Source of the DNA: UBA9547 sp044349205
GTDB lineage: Bacteria > Bacteroidota > Bacteroidia > Cytophagales > UBA9547
DNA: 40,716 bases
Assembly: GCA_044349205.1 (NCBI GenBank)
Contig: JBIKRJ010000002.1
Span: 1 to 40,716, forward strand
Reading direction: 5' to 3'
Shown: in pieces, positions 1-7,817 of the stretch
Layout: each line of letters starts with the position of its first letter
How positions within the stretch are numbered: position 1 is the first letter of the stretch
Program-made: the position numbers and the translations under genes
Notes under the pieces: generated by a model
What the model saw: the letters and a program-made list of their open reading frames with translations, nothing else
What the model was told of the DNA's origin: nothing
The model's database searches: none

Positions 1-8
1 CAAAAAGA

Positions 9-88
9 TCACTGAGTGCATCGAAGTGACCCCGCCAAAAAAGGTCACTGAGCTTGTCGAAGTAGCGGTCACTGAGCCTGTCGAAGTG
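9..88. repeat. Three imperfect copies of a ~19-nt REP-like repeat
   Basis: Copies of TCACTGAGcYTGTCGAAGT lie at 9-28 (degenerate centre), 45-63 and 69-87. The last two share two extra G bases on the left and are spaced 24 nt apart. The ends CACT/AGTG are mutually complementary. The motif resembles short intergenic palindromic (REP-like) repeats common in bacterial genomes. No ORF of credible length covers it. Function is unknown. Confidence 0.6.
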
Positions 89-191
89 CCCTTTATTCCA
101 ACCTCGTCGACATATTCCCAATCTTTTTATGCAGCTCCCACTGACCATTCCAAAACTTTAAAATTCACTGGCAAAATATGAATCCTATTTC

Positions 192-224
192 AAGGATGAC
201 TTCGCTTCAAGCGAAGGCATCCTT
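192..224. repeat. Strong intergenic hairpin downstream of the chitinase-like gene
   Basis: AAGGATG (192-198) pairs perfectly with CATCCTT (218-224), and CTTCGCT (200-206) pairs with AGCGAAG (210-216), with one A/G mismatch between the two stems and a 3-nt TCA loop. It lies about 80 nt past the stop of the minus-strand gene ending at 306. There is no clear U-tract on either side, so it may be a terminator, an mRNA-stabilising hairpin or a mobile palindrome. Apart from this hairpin and the repeats at 9-88, nothing was recognised in bases 1-305. Confidence 0.5.
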
Positions 225-305
225 TGGTAGATTTTAGAAACATAGTCTTCAAAATAGAAGCAGATCAATTGTTCTTCGCCACCAACCTGTCACTCTTAAC
301 ACTGC

Positions 306-1667
306 TTACCTCACGACTAGGCTTTTGGTATAAATAGCGCTTTCTGAATACAGTCTAATGATGAAATAACCAGGTGATAAGTCGGAAGTATTTAACTCGA
401 TTTGGTTCGAGTGATGCATAGATACTTTTACTACTTGACCAACTGTGTTTACTAATTCAGCTTTGTCAATTTTCCTGAAATGAGTCACTTCAACCACATC
501 TTTAGCAGGGTTCGGAAAAATGGTTGTGTTTTGAGTGTCGATTTCTTGAACACTCGGTGTGTTGGTCGTTACACTAAGAGAGCAGTTGCTATAATTTTGC
601 ATCACGTTTGTGGAAGATTCATAGCATAAAGTGGAATAATCGCTCGTGTTTTCCAACGAAATCTGACTACTATTGAATCCTAAAATATTCAAATAGTATT
701 TATAGAGTTCGGAACGCAAAACCACCTTGTCAGTAAAAAGAGTAGTGGAGGTTGACCTGCATTCAAGCGCCCCATTGATGATGTTATTTGTATGGGCAAA
801 ACCCTTTTTATACATTTTACTGGAAGTGTAGCCAGCACTTGGTGTCCATAAGTCGTGCATCACTTGATGACAAGAGGGTTTTGGGCATTGCGGCATCATC
901 CAAAACCAAATGCCAGATTTGAATGCCAAAACGCCATTTCGTTGAATCGAATCGGGGTCGTTCAGAAGTACATTTTTATCGTTAAATAAGAATTTGCTCA
1001 ACTGCCCATAGTTGAAATTATATGACAATTGCATGGGGCCTCTTCCATAATAGCCTACCGAAGGATTCGCAGGAAATTCGGAACTGGCCACCGCATAAGC
1101 TCCTGCCGCATTTGTACTGTTATATCCCACTTCATACACAAAATATAAGCCCCACTTAGCGTAGTCACCACTTTGGCCACCACCCACTGGCATTGTCCAA
1201 CCGCCAGTCGATTCTTTTGAAATATTGGCCAAGAAAGCAGCCAATTCCCTTTTGTTGTTATAGTCAGAACTAGTGTTTGCAAAATCTTCAAAATCTATGG
1301 TGACAATAGTTTCTGGAATAGAACTTGAATACCACGATGCTCCAACATCGGAATAATTATAGGTGGTGTTAGTAGATTTCCTTGTAATGGTAATCAATTG
1401 GCTAGATAGACCATTTTTCACTCTAATCTTGACTAGATAATCCGACATTTCGGCAGCGGCTTGTTTTAGATTATTAAAAGAATAAAAATCTGTTTTATAG
1501 CCTTGTGGATGCCCTCCTGCTATACCCGCACGTTTTGGGAATAGCGCATTCCATTGGTTTGCGTTCAGTAAACTATCAAGATTGGTGTTTTGCGAATAGC
1601 CGTTAAGGGCATAAAGCATGGCGATTATCGTAAGTATTATGCTGATTTTAGGTTGCTGTTTGTTCAT
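306..1667 (-). CDS. Exported GH19 chitinase-like protein with T9SS type A sorting domain
   Basis: Predicted secreted glycoside hydrolase of the GH19 (chitinase/lysozyme) type, which cleaves beta-1,4-linked GlcNAc polymers. A signal peptide covers about residues 1-25 (ending NGYSQ). The catalytic domain spans roughly residues 40-330: KESTGGW corresponds to the plant HETTGGW motif holding the catalytic acid Glu, GLYFVYEVG matches the region of the second catalytic Glu, and YYGRGPMQLSYNFNYG is the family signature. The last ~75 residues (IFPNPAKD..., then SPGYFIIRLY and a final SLVVR) form a Por secretion tail, implying export across the outer membrane by the type IX system and surface attachment or release. 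ATG start fits the signal peptide. The His-to-Lys change in HETTGG is unusual, so substrate is uncertain (chitin or peptidoglycan). Confidence 0.85.
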   Translation of the reverse strand: MNKQQPKISIILTIIAMLYALNGYSQNTNLDSLLNANQWNALFPKRAGIAGGHPQGYKTDFYSFNNLKQAAAEMSDYLVKIRVKNGLSSQLITITRKSTNTTYNYSDVGASWYSSSIPETIVTIDFEDFANTSSDYNNKRELAAFLANISKESTGGWTMPVGGGQSGDYAKWGLYFVYEVGYNSTNAAGAYAVASSEFPANPSVGYYGRGPMQLSYNFNYGQLSKFLFNDKNVLLNDPDSIQRNGVLAFKSGIWFWMMPQCPKPSCHQVMHDLWTPSAGYTSSKMYKKGFAHTNNIINGALECRSTSTTLFTDKVVLRSELYKYYLNILGFNSSQISLENTSDYSTLCYESSTNVMQNYSNCSLSVTTNTPSVQEIDTQNTTIFPNPAKDVVEVTHFRKIDKAELVNTVGQVVKVSMHHSNQIELNTSDLSPGYFIIRLYSESAIYTKSLVVR

Positions 1668-1720
1668 GTTCTAATTTTTTGATAAGTGGTAATTGTTGTT
1701 TCGTTTTATATTCTGAAGTT

Positions 1721-2236
1721 TTACTCCTGAAACCACGAGGCATACATCACATAGTTATTTGCGATTCGCTCATTGATGTCTTTGAAATGTTCTGGACTTA
1801 ATTCTTTCACTTTTTTTGCAGGAATACCAGCATAAATAGTACCACTTTCAATACGTGTGTTTTCTAAAACAACTGCACCAGCTGCTATTAGGCTATTTTT
1901 TTCAACATATACATTGTCCATCAAAATAGCACCCATTCCAATCAGGACATTATCTTCAACTGTACAACCATGTACAATCGCTCGATGACCAATAGAAACA
2001 TTATTACCAATATTCAAAGGGTGTTTCAGATAAGTACAATGTAAAATAGCTCCATCTTGAACATTTACATTATTTCCAATTTTAATATAATGAACATCGC
2101 CTCGCACAACACTTTGAAACCAAAATGTACAATTATCGCCAGCTTGCACATCACCTAAAATGGTAGCATTCTCTGCAAAAAAACAATTTTCACCAAATCG
2201 GGGGTGAATGCCTTTTACTGGTTTGATTAATGCCAT
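1721..2236 (-). CDS. Gamma-carbonic anhydrase-like hexapeptide-repeat protein
   Basis: A 171-residue left-handed beta-helix protein of the YrdA/PaaY/CaiE type, normally a cytosolic trimer with metal bound at subunit interfaces. Imperfect hexapeptide repeats run through residues 15-140 (for example ATILGDV, NNVSIGHRAIVHG, DNVLIGMGAIL, NSLIAAGAVV). The three usual metal-ligand histidines are visible in AILHCT and GHRAIVHGC, so carbonic anhydrase or a related metal-dependent activity is possible; many members have no proven activity. The family ending AGIPAKKVKEL is present and the length is normal. It starts 4 nt after the stop of the large TPR-CHAT gene, so the two are probably co-transcribed; a functional link is not evident. 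Confidence 0.85.
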   Translation of the reverse strand: MALIKPVKGIHPRFGENCFFAENATILGDVQAGDNCTFWFQSVVRGDVHYIKIGNNVNVQDGAILHCTYLKHPLNIGNNVSIGHRAIVHGCTVEDNVLIGMGAILMDNVYVEKNSLIAAGAVVLENTRIESGTIYAGIPAKKVKELSPEHFKDINERIANNYVMYASWFQE

Positions 2237-2240
2237 GTTT

Positions 2241-5200
2241 CTAATTCACTCCAATCATAATAAAAGAACCCCAATAGACTGACTCGGGAAAATCGGCTTT
2301 GATTTCTTTTTTGGCTTCGATGAAAGACCTGCGCTTGTCGCCGGTACGAAGCCATTTTTCATAGAAAATGAGCATTAGTTTTTCGGTCACTTCATCATCT
2401 ACTTTGAAAAGGCTCATTACGACATTGTCGGCACCTGCCACCAAGAACGAACGCTGCAAACCGGCCACCCCCTCGCCTATTTGTACATCGCCAAGGCCTG
2501 TTTCACAGGCACTTAAAGTCACCAGTTCGGTATTGTCCAAGTTCATGTTCATGGCTTCGTAGGCGGTAAGAATACCTGTTTGGCCGTTTACATTGCCCGC
2601 AGTAAAATGGTTATCCAAGAGTTCGCCAGCACCTGTAAGCAATATGCCCGAACGGAACAGCGGGTTTAGTTCGTTTTTCTTCAACATCGAATTTTCGTCT
2701 TGCGCCATAGAACTAGTTTGGTCGGGTTGGAAATAACCATGTGTGGCCACATGCAAAATACGAGGACCTTCCATGTTTTTCAGTTTGTCTTCGTCGGCGT
2801 GATGATCGGTTAGCAGTACATTTTGCCACTTGTTGGCAGTAAACAAATCGGCAATACCTTTGGCTTCTTGTTCGGCGCCTTGCAGCTGGGGAATGGTACG
2901 GGCAGAAACTTTTGAATTTTCCAAATAGAACTGCGGATTACCCACAAGCGAAATGTTGTTGGAAAGGTTTTTCTTGATTTTTTTCTTCTCATAAATACGA
3001 GCCAAGGCCAAATCTTTGGTATTGCTCACAAGTAAAATGTCGTATTTGTCTATCAGGTATTTATCGTTGTCGTCTTGCAGGGTTTCTACATTCAGTTGGT
3101 TATACACTCCCTCGCTAGAAAGGTAAATGGTGTGAATACCTTTCAGTTGCGATTCGATTGGTTTCCAAAAAACATCGTACGACAGGTGGTCTTCATTTTT
3201 GTATTTAATGGTGTTTCGGTAGTATTTGATGTATTTTTTCTCAAGCATATTACCGTTTGGCAGCAGCACAAAATCGGGGTTGCCGCTGGTTTGGTCGGTG
3301 ACTATTAGTGCAGCATATATGATGGAGTCAGTAAAACCATTGGCATAGAATCGAAAACGCACTATTTCGATGGCGGCTTCCTTTTCTTTCAAGGATTTGC
3401 GCACATCTTTCCAATGGTACACCCTGTTTTCAAAGCTTTTGGAAAATTCCTCTGAAGTGGCACTCAGTTCTTTTTCCAAATCATTTATTTCTTTTTCCAA
3501 TTTTATCGGATCTACATTGGCCACTTTTGATTGTTCTTGCGAATAGGAAATTATTTGGGTGTACAATTCTTTTTTATCGTTCCATACATTGAACTTGCCA
3601 ATGAGTTCGGGGTTGCCACTACTCAATATCCTTTGACGCACCTTGATAGAATTGCTCAAGAGCAAGGCCTTGGTAGCCAAGACATAATCGTACATTTGGC
3701 CTATCAAATCGGGGTGATTGTCTTTCATTTTCAGAGCCAACGAATTGAAAAACTCAAAGTCGCCTTTAATAGTCTCCCAGTATTTGCTCTTCTCGCCGAA
3801 ACTCAATACAGGGAAATATTTTAATATAAAATCGTGATAACCTTGCGTGGCCACGTTCAAGGTAGTCAGTGAGTTTTTGTAATCGCCTTTGGCATAATAG
3901 GTTTTGGCAATACGGCTAAGGGTTTTCACATAATCGGGGTGTTGCGAACTGAATTTGCTTTTGTATAGACTAAGCGCATCTTCGTATTTATTTAAAGCTT
4001 GCGCATATTTTCGTTGTTTTCGATACAGGTCACCCCACATAAGGTCAAGTTCGGGAGTATAGACATTGTTTTTGCCCAGTTTGGTTTCCCAATATTTTTC
4101 AGATGCTGCAATGAGGCTATCGGCAGAGGCTAGCTGGTTGGTTTCCATTTGAAAGAAGGCCAACGTTTTCAGTCCGTTGATGTAAGAGGGGTTGTCGGAA
4201 CCAAGCTGTTTTTTCAGAATGGAATTGGATTCGAAAAGCATTTTGCGCGAATCGTTGGCATCACTGCCTAGATTGTAGCGTATGATGGCCAAATCGACTA
4301 GGGCATCGGCCAAATTGATATTGTCATATCCTTGAATGCGTGTAATAATATCTATTTGTTTTTTGCACTCAGCCTCGGCTTTTTGATAATCGCCAAAGGC
4401 TGAATGAAGCTTACGAAGAGTCTTCAAACTTTCAGCATAGCGTAAAGTAGTATCGCCAGATTGTTTGATACTAAGTTTTACGGCACGATTCAACTGGGCT
4501 TCGGCTTGGCCGTAATCACCTGTGAGATAATGCTTCAAGCCCAAAAGATTGAGCGGTTTAATGAGTTCGGCGGCTTCTTTGCTTTTCAATTTTTCTTTTT
4601 CGGCAATAGATTGTTTCAAAATTCTTTCAGCTTCGCGGTATTTACCAATTTGCAAATAGTAGGCGCCCAAATCGTCGATACTTGAATTTTCGGCCATGTT
4701 ATACCCCTTCTTAGCATTATGATTCACGATTTTTTCGGCAGATCGTAAGTTCTTCAGGGACTTGTCGAAATACCCAAAAGTGCTGTAGCCTTCGGCTATA
4801 TTTTGGTAGGCAAGGGCATAGGAAGGTGAGTAATCGTCGATGTTTCCCGCATCCAACACTGATTCGGCTTGTTCAAACATTTGTTTGGCTTGCGTGTATT
4901 TACCCAATTCCAGGTACACATTCACCAAATCGCCCAATATCAAAGCATATTTGGGACTTTTGTCTGTAAAATTTATTTTGGCTTGTTTTTCAGCCATTTG
5001 CAGGTATTCAGACGATTTCACAAAGTTTTCCCACAAGGCATACAGTACTCCAATGTTGTCTAAATACTGTACATATTTTTCATGTCTTGGTGACATTTCC
5101 TTGCTTACCACTCCCATAAAACTTTGCAGGTAAATCTCTTCGGCTTTCTTTAGGTTGTTGGTTTTGCGCAAGTAGAAGTCGGCAAGGTCAAGCTTGCGGC

Positions 5201-6473
5201 GGTGATAGGCTGGAGTTTGATCGCCGTAAAGTTCCTTCATTACCTTAAGTATGTTCATGAGGGTGTCTTCGGCGGGCTTTAACCAACCTTCGCGCACATC
5301 CAACAACACGTGTATTTCTTGGGCTTTGATACGAGCGGATGAATACAATGGAATATACAAACCATTGCTCATCAGTTCATTAAGACGCTCTTTTACAAAA
5401 TTATGGTCAAATTTTTTGGCATTTATCCATTCTTCCAGCAATTCCTTGTTGGCAAAAAACACATTTTCTTTGTCGTAGTAAAAACTGGTTTTGCGCTCGT
5501 ATGTCGCCAAACTTTTGTGGTACATCATGGAAAAATTGTCTTTAATCGCCCTACTGTATATCATGCGATCGAAGCCCTGGAAGTAGTAAATATCCAGCCT
5601 ATTTTTCACGGCACTCAAAGCCGCTACATTGTAGGCCGTAGCAGTACGCAGGTTTCCTTTCGATTCTTCTATATTGGCAATAGACTGTAAATTCTGCATC
5701 TTGACGGGGTTGCTGCTGCCTAAGTTTTTGTCAACCCATTGATTGCTGAGCTTGTACAAGGAATCAGCTGCGCCATTAAAACCCCTTTGTAGGGCGATGT
5801 CGGCTTTGGTGCTGGTAGCCCATGCGTAGGCCTGTTTTCTTGACTTAAAATCGGACGAATTCACCTTTATATTTTTGGTTCTGCCTTTAGCATCGGTTCC
5901 TTTTTCCGATCGCACTATACGGTTTTCCAGTTTTGGCAACCAATTGGTTACGATGCTATCGGCTTTGTTCAAATAGCCCATTTGCACATCGATTCTTGCC
6001 AAAAGCAAGGATTTGGCGGGCAGAAATCCCGCATTTTGTTCCTTCGATTTGTCGTAAATGGTCTTGGCTTGATTGAGCGACTCAAGACTTTTTCGGTAAT
6101 GCCCGTATTGATAATAGGTTTCGGCAATGCCCAAATAGGTTTCGTAAGCCACCCTACCCGTATCGTTGTACACCCTTTTTATTACACCTGTGGCTTCTTT
6201 CAAGCTTTTTTCATATTGTATGTGCCGCCCCATGTGCAAAAGCAATTTGCCTTGGTTCAAGTAAGCAGTAGCGCCAAAGCCAAAATCTTTCTTGCCGCTT
6301 CTCAGCATTTTTCGAATGAATGCCTCGTTTTTCTTGTATGCCTTTTTGATTTTGCCTGCTTGGAACTTCCGCTCTATCTTGTCAAGTTTCCGCTGCATTT
6401 TTTTCTGGGCAAAAACAGAAAATCCTCCAACTAAAAAGAAAGTCAGAAATATGAAAAAAAATGTTCTATTCAT
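2241..6473 (-). CDS. Large exported TPR-repeat protein with C-terminal CHAT protease domain
   Basis: A 1410-residue protein. Residues 1-22 form a signal peptide (hydrophobic core, VFAQ end), placing it in the periplasm or outside. Residues ~25-900 are tetratricopeptide-like helical repeats (for example SEYLQMAEKQAK, YREAERILKQ, YAQALNKYEDAL). A helical linker follows, and residues ~1030-1410 are a CHAT domain, a caspase-fold cysteine peptidase family. The predicted dyad is intact: His1245 in HVATHG and Cys1323 in LSACETGLG, followed by GVAGLQRSFLVAGADNVVMS and the terminal YWGSFIMIG. By family knowledge TPRs bind a partner and CHAT cleaves proteins, but no substrate is known here. It shares architecture and end motifs with the CHAT gene at 11071-13971. 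It is followed closely by the gamma-CA-like gene. Confidence 0.88.
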   Translation of the reverse strand: MNRTFFFIFLTFFLVGGFSVFAQKKMQRKLDKIERKFQAGKIKKAYKKNEAFIRKMLRSGKKDFGFGATAYLNQGKLLLHMGRHIQYEKSLKEATGVIKRVYNDTGRVAYETYLGIAETYYQYGHYRKSLESLNQAKTIYDKSKEQNAGFLPAKSLLLARIDVQMGYLNKADSIVTNWLPKLENRIVRSEKGTDAKGRTKNIKVNSSDFKSRKQAYAWATSTKADIALQRGFNGAADSLYKLSNQWVDKNLGSSNPVKMQNLQSIANIEESKGNLRTATAYNVAALSAVKNRLDIYYFQGFDRMIYSRAIKDNFSMMYHKSLATYERKTSFYYDKENVFFANKELLEEWINAKKFDHNFVKERLNELMSNGLYIPLYSSARIKAQEIHVLLDVREGWLKPAEDTLMNILKVMKELYGDQTPAYHRRKLDLADFYLRKTNNLKKAEEIYLQSFMGVVSKEMSPRHEKYVQYLDNIGVLYALWENFVKSSEYLQMAEKQAKINFTDKSPKYALILGDLVNVYLELGKYTQAKQMFEQAESVLDAGNIDDYSPSYALAYQNIAEGYSTFGYFDKSLKNLRSAEKIVNHNAKKGYNMAENSSIDDLGAYYLQIGKYREAERILKQSIAEKEKLKSKEAAELIKPLNLLGLKHYLTGDYGQAEAQLNRAVKLSIKQSGDTTLRYAESLKTLRKLHSAFGDYQKAEAECKKQIDIITRIQGYDNINLADALVDLAIIRYNLGSDANDSRKMLFESNSILKKQLGSDNPSYINGLKTLAFFQMETNQLASADSLIAASEKYWETKLGKNNVYTPELDLMWGDLYRKQRKYAQALNKYEDALSLYKSKFSSQHPDYVKTLSRIAKTYYAKGDYKNSLTTLNVATQGYHDFILKYFPVLSFGEKSKYWETIKGDFEFFNSLALKMKDNHPDLIGQMYDYVLATKALLLSNSIKVRQRILSSGNPELIGKFNVWNDKKELYTQIISYSQEQSKVANVDPIKLEKEINDLEKELSATSEEFSKSFENRVYHWKDVRKSLKEKEAAIEIVRFRFYANGFTDSIIYAALIVTDQTSGNPDFVLLPNGNMLEKKYIKYYRNTIKYKNEDHLSYDVFWKPIESQLKGIHTIYLSSEGVYNQLNVETLQDDNDKYLIDKYDILLVSNTKDLALARIYEKKKIKKNLSNNISLVGNPQFYLENSKVSARTIPQLQGAEQEAKGIADLFTANKWQNVLLTDHHADEDKLKNMEGPRILHVATHGYFQPDQTSSMAQDENSMLKKNELNPLFRSGILLTGAGELLDNHFTAGNVNGQTGILTAYEAMNMNLDNTELVTLSACETGLGDVQIGEGVAGLQRSFLVAGADNVVMSLFKVDDEVTEKLMLIFYEKWLRTGDKRRSFIEAKKEIKADFPESVYWGSFIMIGVN

Positions 6474-6530
6474 TTTTTAAAATGGTATTCAGATTAAAGT
6501 TCCAAGATAATGGTCGTATGGACATAAAAC

Positions 6531-6558
6531 AAAAAAGCAAGCTGTAGCCCGCTTTTTT
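6531..6558 (-). terminator. Rho-independent terminator after the 6581-7684 lipoprotein gene
   Basis: On the minus strand, GCGGGC-TACA-GCTTGC forms a 6-bp stem (two G-U pairs) with a tetraloop, extended by A6 on the left and T6 on the right. It begins 22 nt after the stop codon at 6581 and separates this lipoprotein from the downstream CHAT gene. Confidence 0.75.
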
Positions 6559-6580
6559 GAATACATAAATTTTCTCCTAT

Positions 6581-7684
6581 TTATTGCTTGAAAAGAATAA
6601 ATATTGTCCCTACAGATTCTATATCTGCTGGATCGCTAGTATTTTCAAGCTTCATTTCCATTTGTACAATTTGTTGAAATTTTGAAACGGTTGCCCGGTA
6701 GGTCTCGGTAACAAGTTGAGGATTCAAACCTGCAGAATCAGCATCATAAGACGAGGCATAGATAAGAAACTGGTTTGAAGTACCAGCTACACTTTCAACC
6801 GCCCAGTTGCCATACGAATAACCAGGGTCTCCATAGGCAGGATTCGCACCCACACGCCACCTGCCATCGCTGCTAATGGCTAGGGTACTAGAATCCTTCT
6901 CGAATATCCAATTTCCTAAAAGTATGCTCGCACTGTTATCCAATTGTGCCTGTCCGCTGAATTTATCTTTGCTCAAATGGTAGGCGTTCCAACCCATCGT
7001 TACTTTATCTGGCTCTCTATCGTTGTTGAAATCGTATATACCACTAACCACCATTCGGGTAGAACTGGCCTTGACAATTTCCCAGATTCTGTTTGGTGTA
7101 CGAAGTGCACTACTATCAAAGTCAAAAGCAATGTACTTAGTTGAATCATCGATTCCCCAAGTACCCCAAGTCCAAATCTTGTCCTTGAACTTGTATTGCC
7201 AATAATAACCAGAGGCATCGCAGTTGAACATAATGGCTGTCTTGTAACCATTGTCGGCAATTTGCTGACTTGTGAAGGACTTCCCGTTCACAGTCATATC
7301 TGCCAAATACCAGCCAAACCATGACCTAACGGTATCTTGTTGCATTCTAAGCTGCCCTGCACCTAAGCCAAGAAGGTTGTCTAAACCGGTTGTTGAACCT
7401 CCGTTCAAACGTTGTTGCTGTTGGTTCTCAACAGTTACGGATGATCCACTCGGAGTAACGACCTGCACAGGAACAGATAAAGGAATGCCTGAGCCACTTT
7501 CTCTGTTTGTGCTAGTACGATTACTCAAATCGGGTGGGGTTGGTTTTGCTTCGCCAGAAGTACCCCCCCCGCCACTGGTTGCAGGGGTTGGATTGTCTGA
7601 ACTCTTTTTGCTACAGGTAGTAGTTAAAACCAAAAGAAAAATAGCAAAAAATGTAAATTTGAAATAGACGAAAGAATTTTTCAT
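6581..7684 (-). CDS. Lipoprotein with paralogous N-terminal domain and lipocalin-like C-terminal domain
   Basis: Function unknown. The start is placed at the ATG at 7684, because MKNSFVYFKF begins a standard lipoprotein signal ending LTTTC (Cys ~25); upstream codons in frame add nothing signal-like and overlap the promoter. A low-complexity Ser/Pro/Gly/Thr stretch follows. Residues ~95-230 contain LDNLLGLGAGQLRM, WTWGTWGIDDSTKYIAFDFD and DFNNDREPDK. The same blocks, in the same order, occur in the lipoprotein at 20964-22349, so the two are paralogues over this region. The C-terminal part (LLGNWIFEKDSSTLAISSDG, then YGNWAVE) looks like a lipocalin-like beta-barrel. It is a single-gene unit, with a consensus promoter upstream and a terminator downstream. 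Probably outer-membrane or surface-anchored. Confidence 0.75.
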   Translation of the reverse strand: MKNSFVYFKFTFFAIFLLVLTTTCSKKSSDNPTPATSGGGGTSGEAKPTPPDLSNRTSTNRESGSGIPLSVPVQVVTPSGSSVTVENQQQQRLNGGSTTGLDNLLGLGAGQLRMQQDTVRSWFGWYLADMTVNGKSFTSQQIADNGYKTAIMFNCDASGYYWQYKFKDKIWTWGTWGIDDSTKYIAFDFDSSALRTPNRIWEIVKASSTRMVVSGIYDFNNDREPDKVTMGWNAYHLSKDKFSGQAQLDNSASILLGNWIFEKDSSTLAISSDGRWRVGANPAYGDPGYSYGNWAVESVAGTSNQFLIYASSYDADSAGLNPQLVTETYRATVSKFQQIVQMEMKLENTSDPADIESVGTIFILFKQ

Positions 7685-7706
7685 AGTATTGTTTAAGGAA
7701 CTTAAA

Positions 7707-7737
7707 CAAACATAGTAAAATACTTGCAAAAATCAAA
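7707..7737 (-). promoter_or_regulatory. Bacteroidota-type promoter for the 6581-7684 lipoprotein
   Basis: On the minus strand TTTG (7737-7734) is followed after 19 nt by TATGTTTG (7714-7707), matching the consensus TTTG-N19-TAnnTTTG. Transcription would start around 7700, giving a leader of about 15 nt before the ATG at 7684. Confidence 0.65.
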
Positions 7738-7817
7738 AACGAACAAAGTAGGCTTAATGCAAACAATTCATTAAATTGTGAATATTTTTACGCCCACTTT
7801 TTTAGCCACACTAAAGC

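Noticed and set aside
9..88. Possible start of a CRISPR array
   Set aside because: Copies are short, imperfect and unevenly spaced (36 and 24 nt), with no cas genes; a REP-like repeat fits better.
5982..6434. 150-codon plus-strand reading frame
   Set aside because: Antisense to the signal-peptide and TPR start of the large CHAT gene; no recognisable motif.
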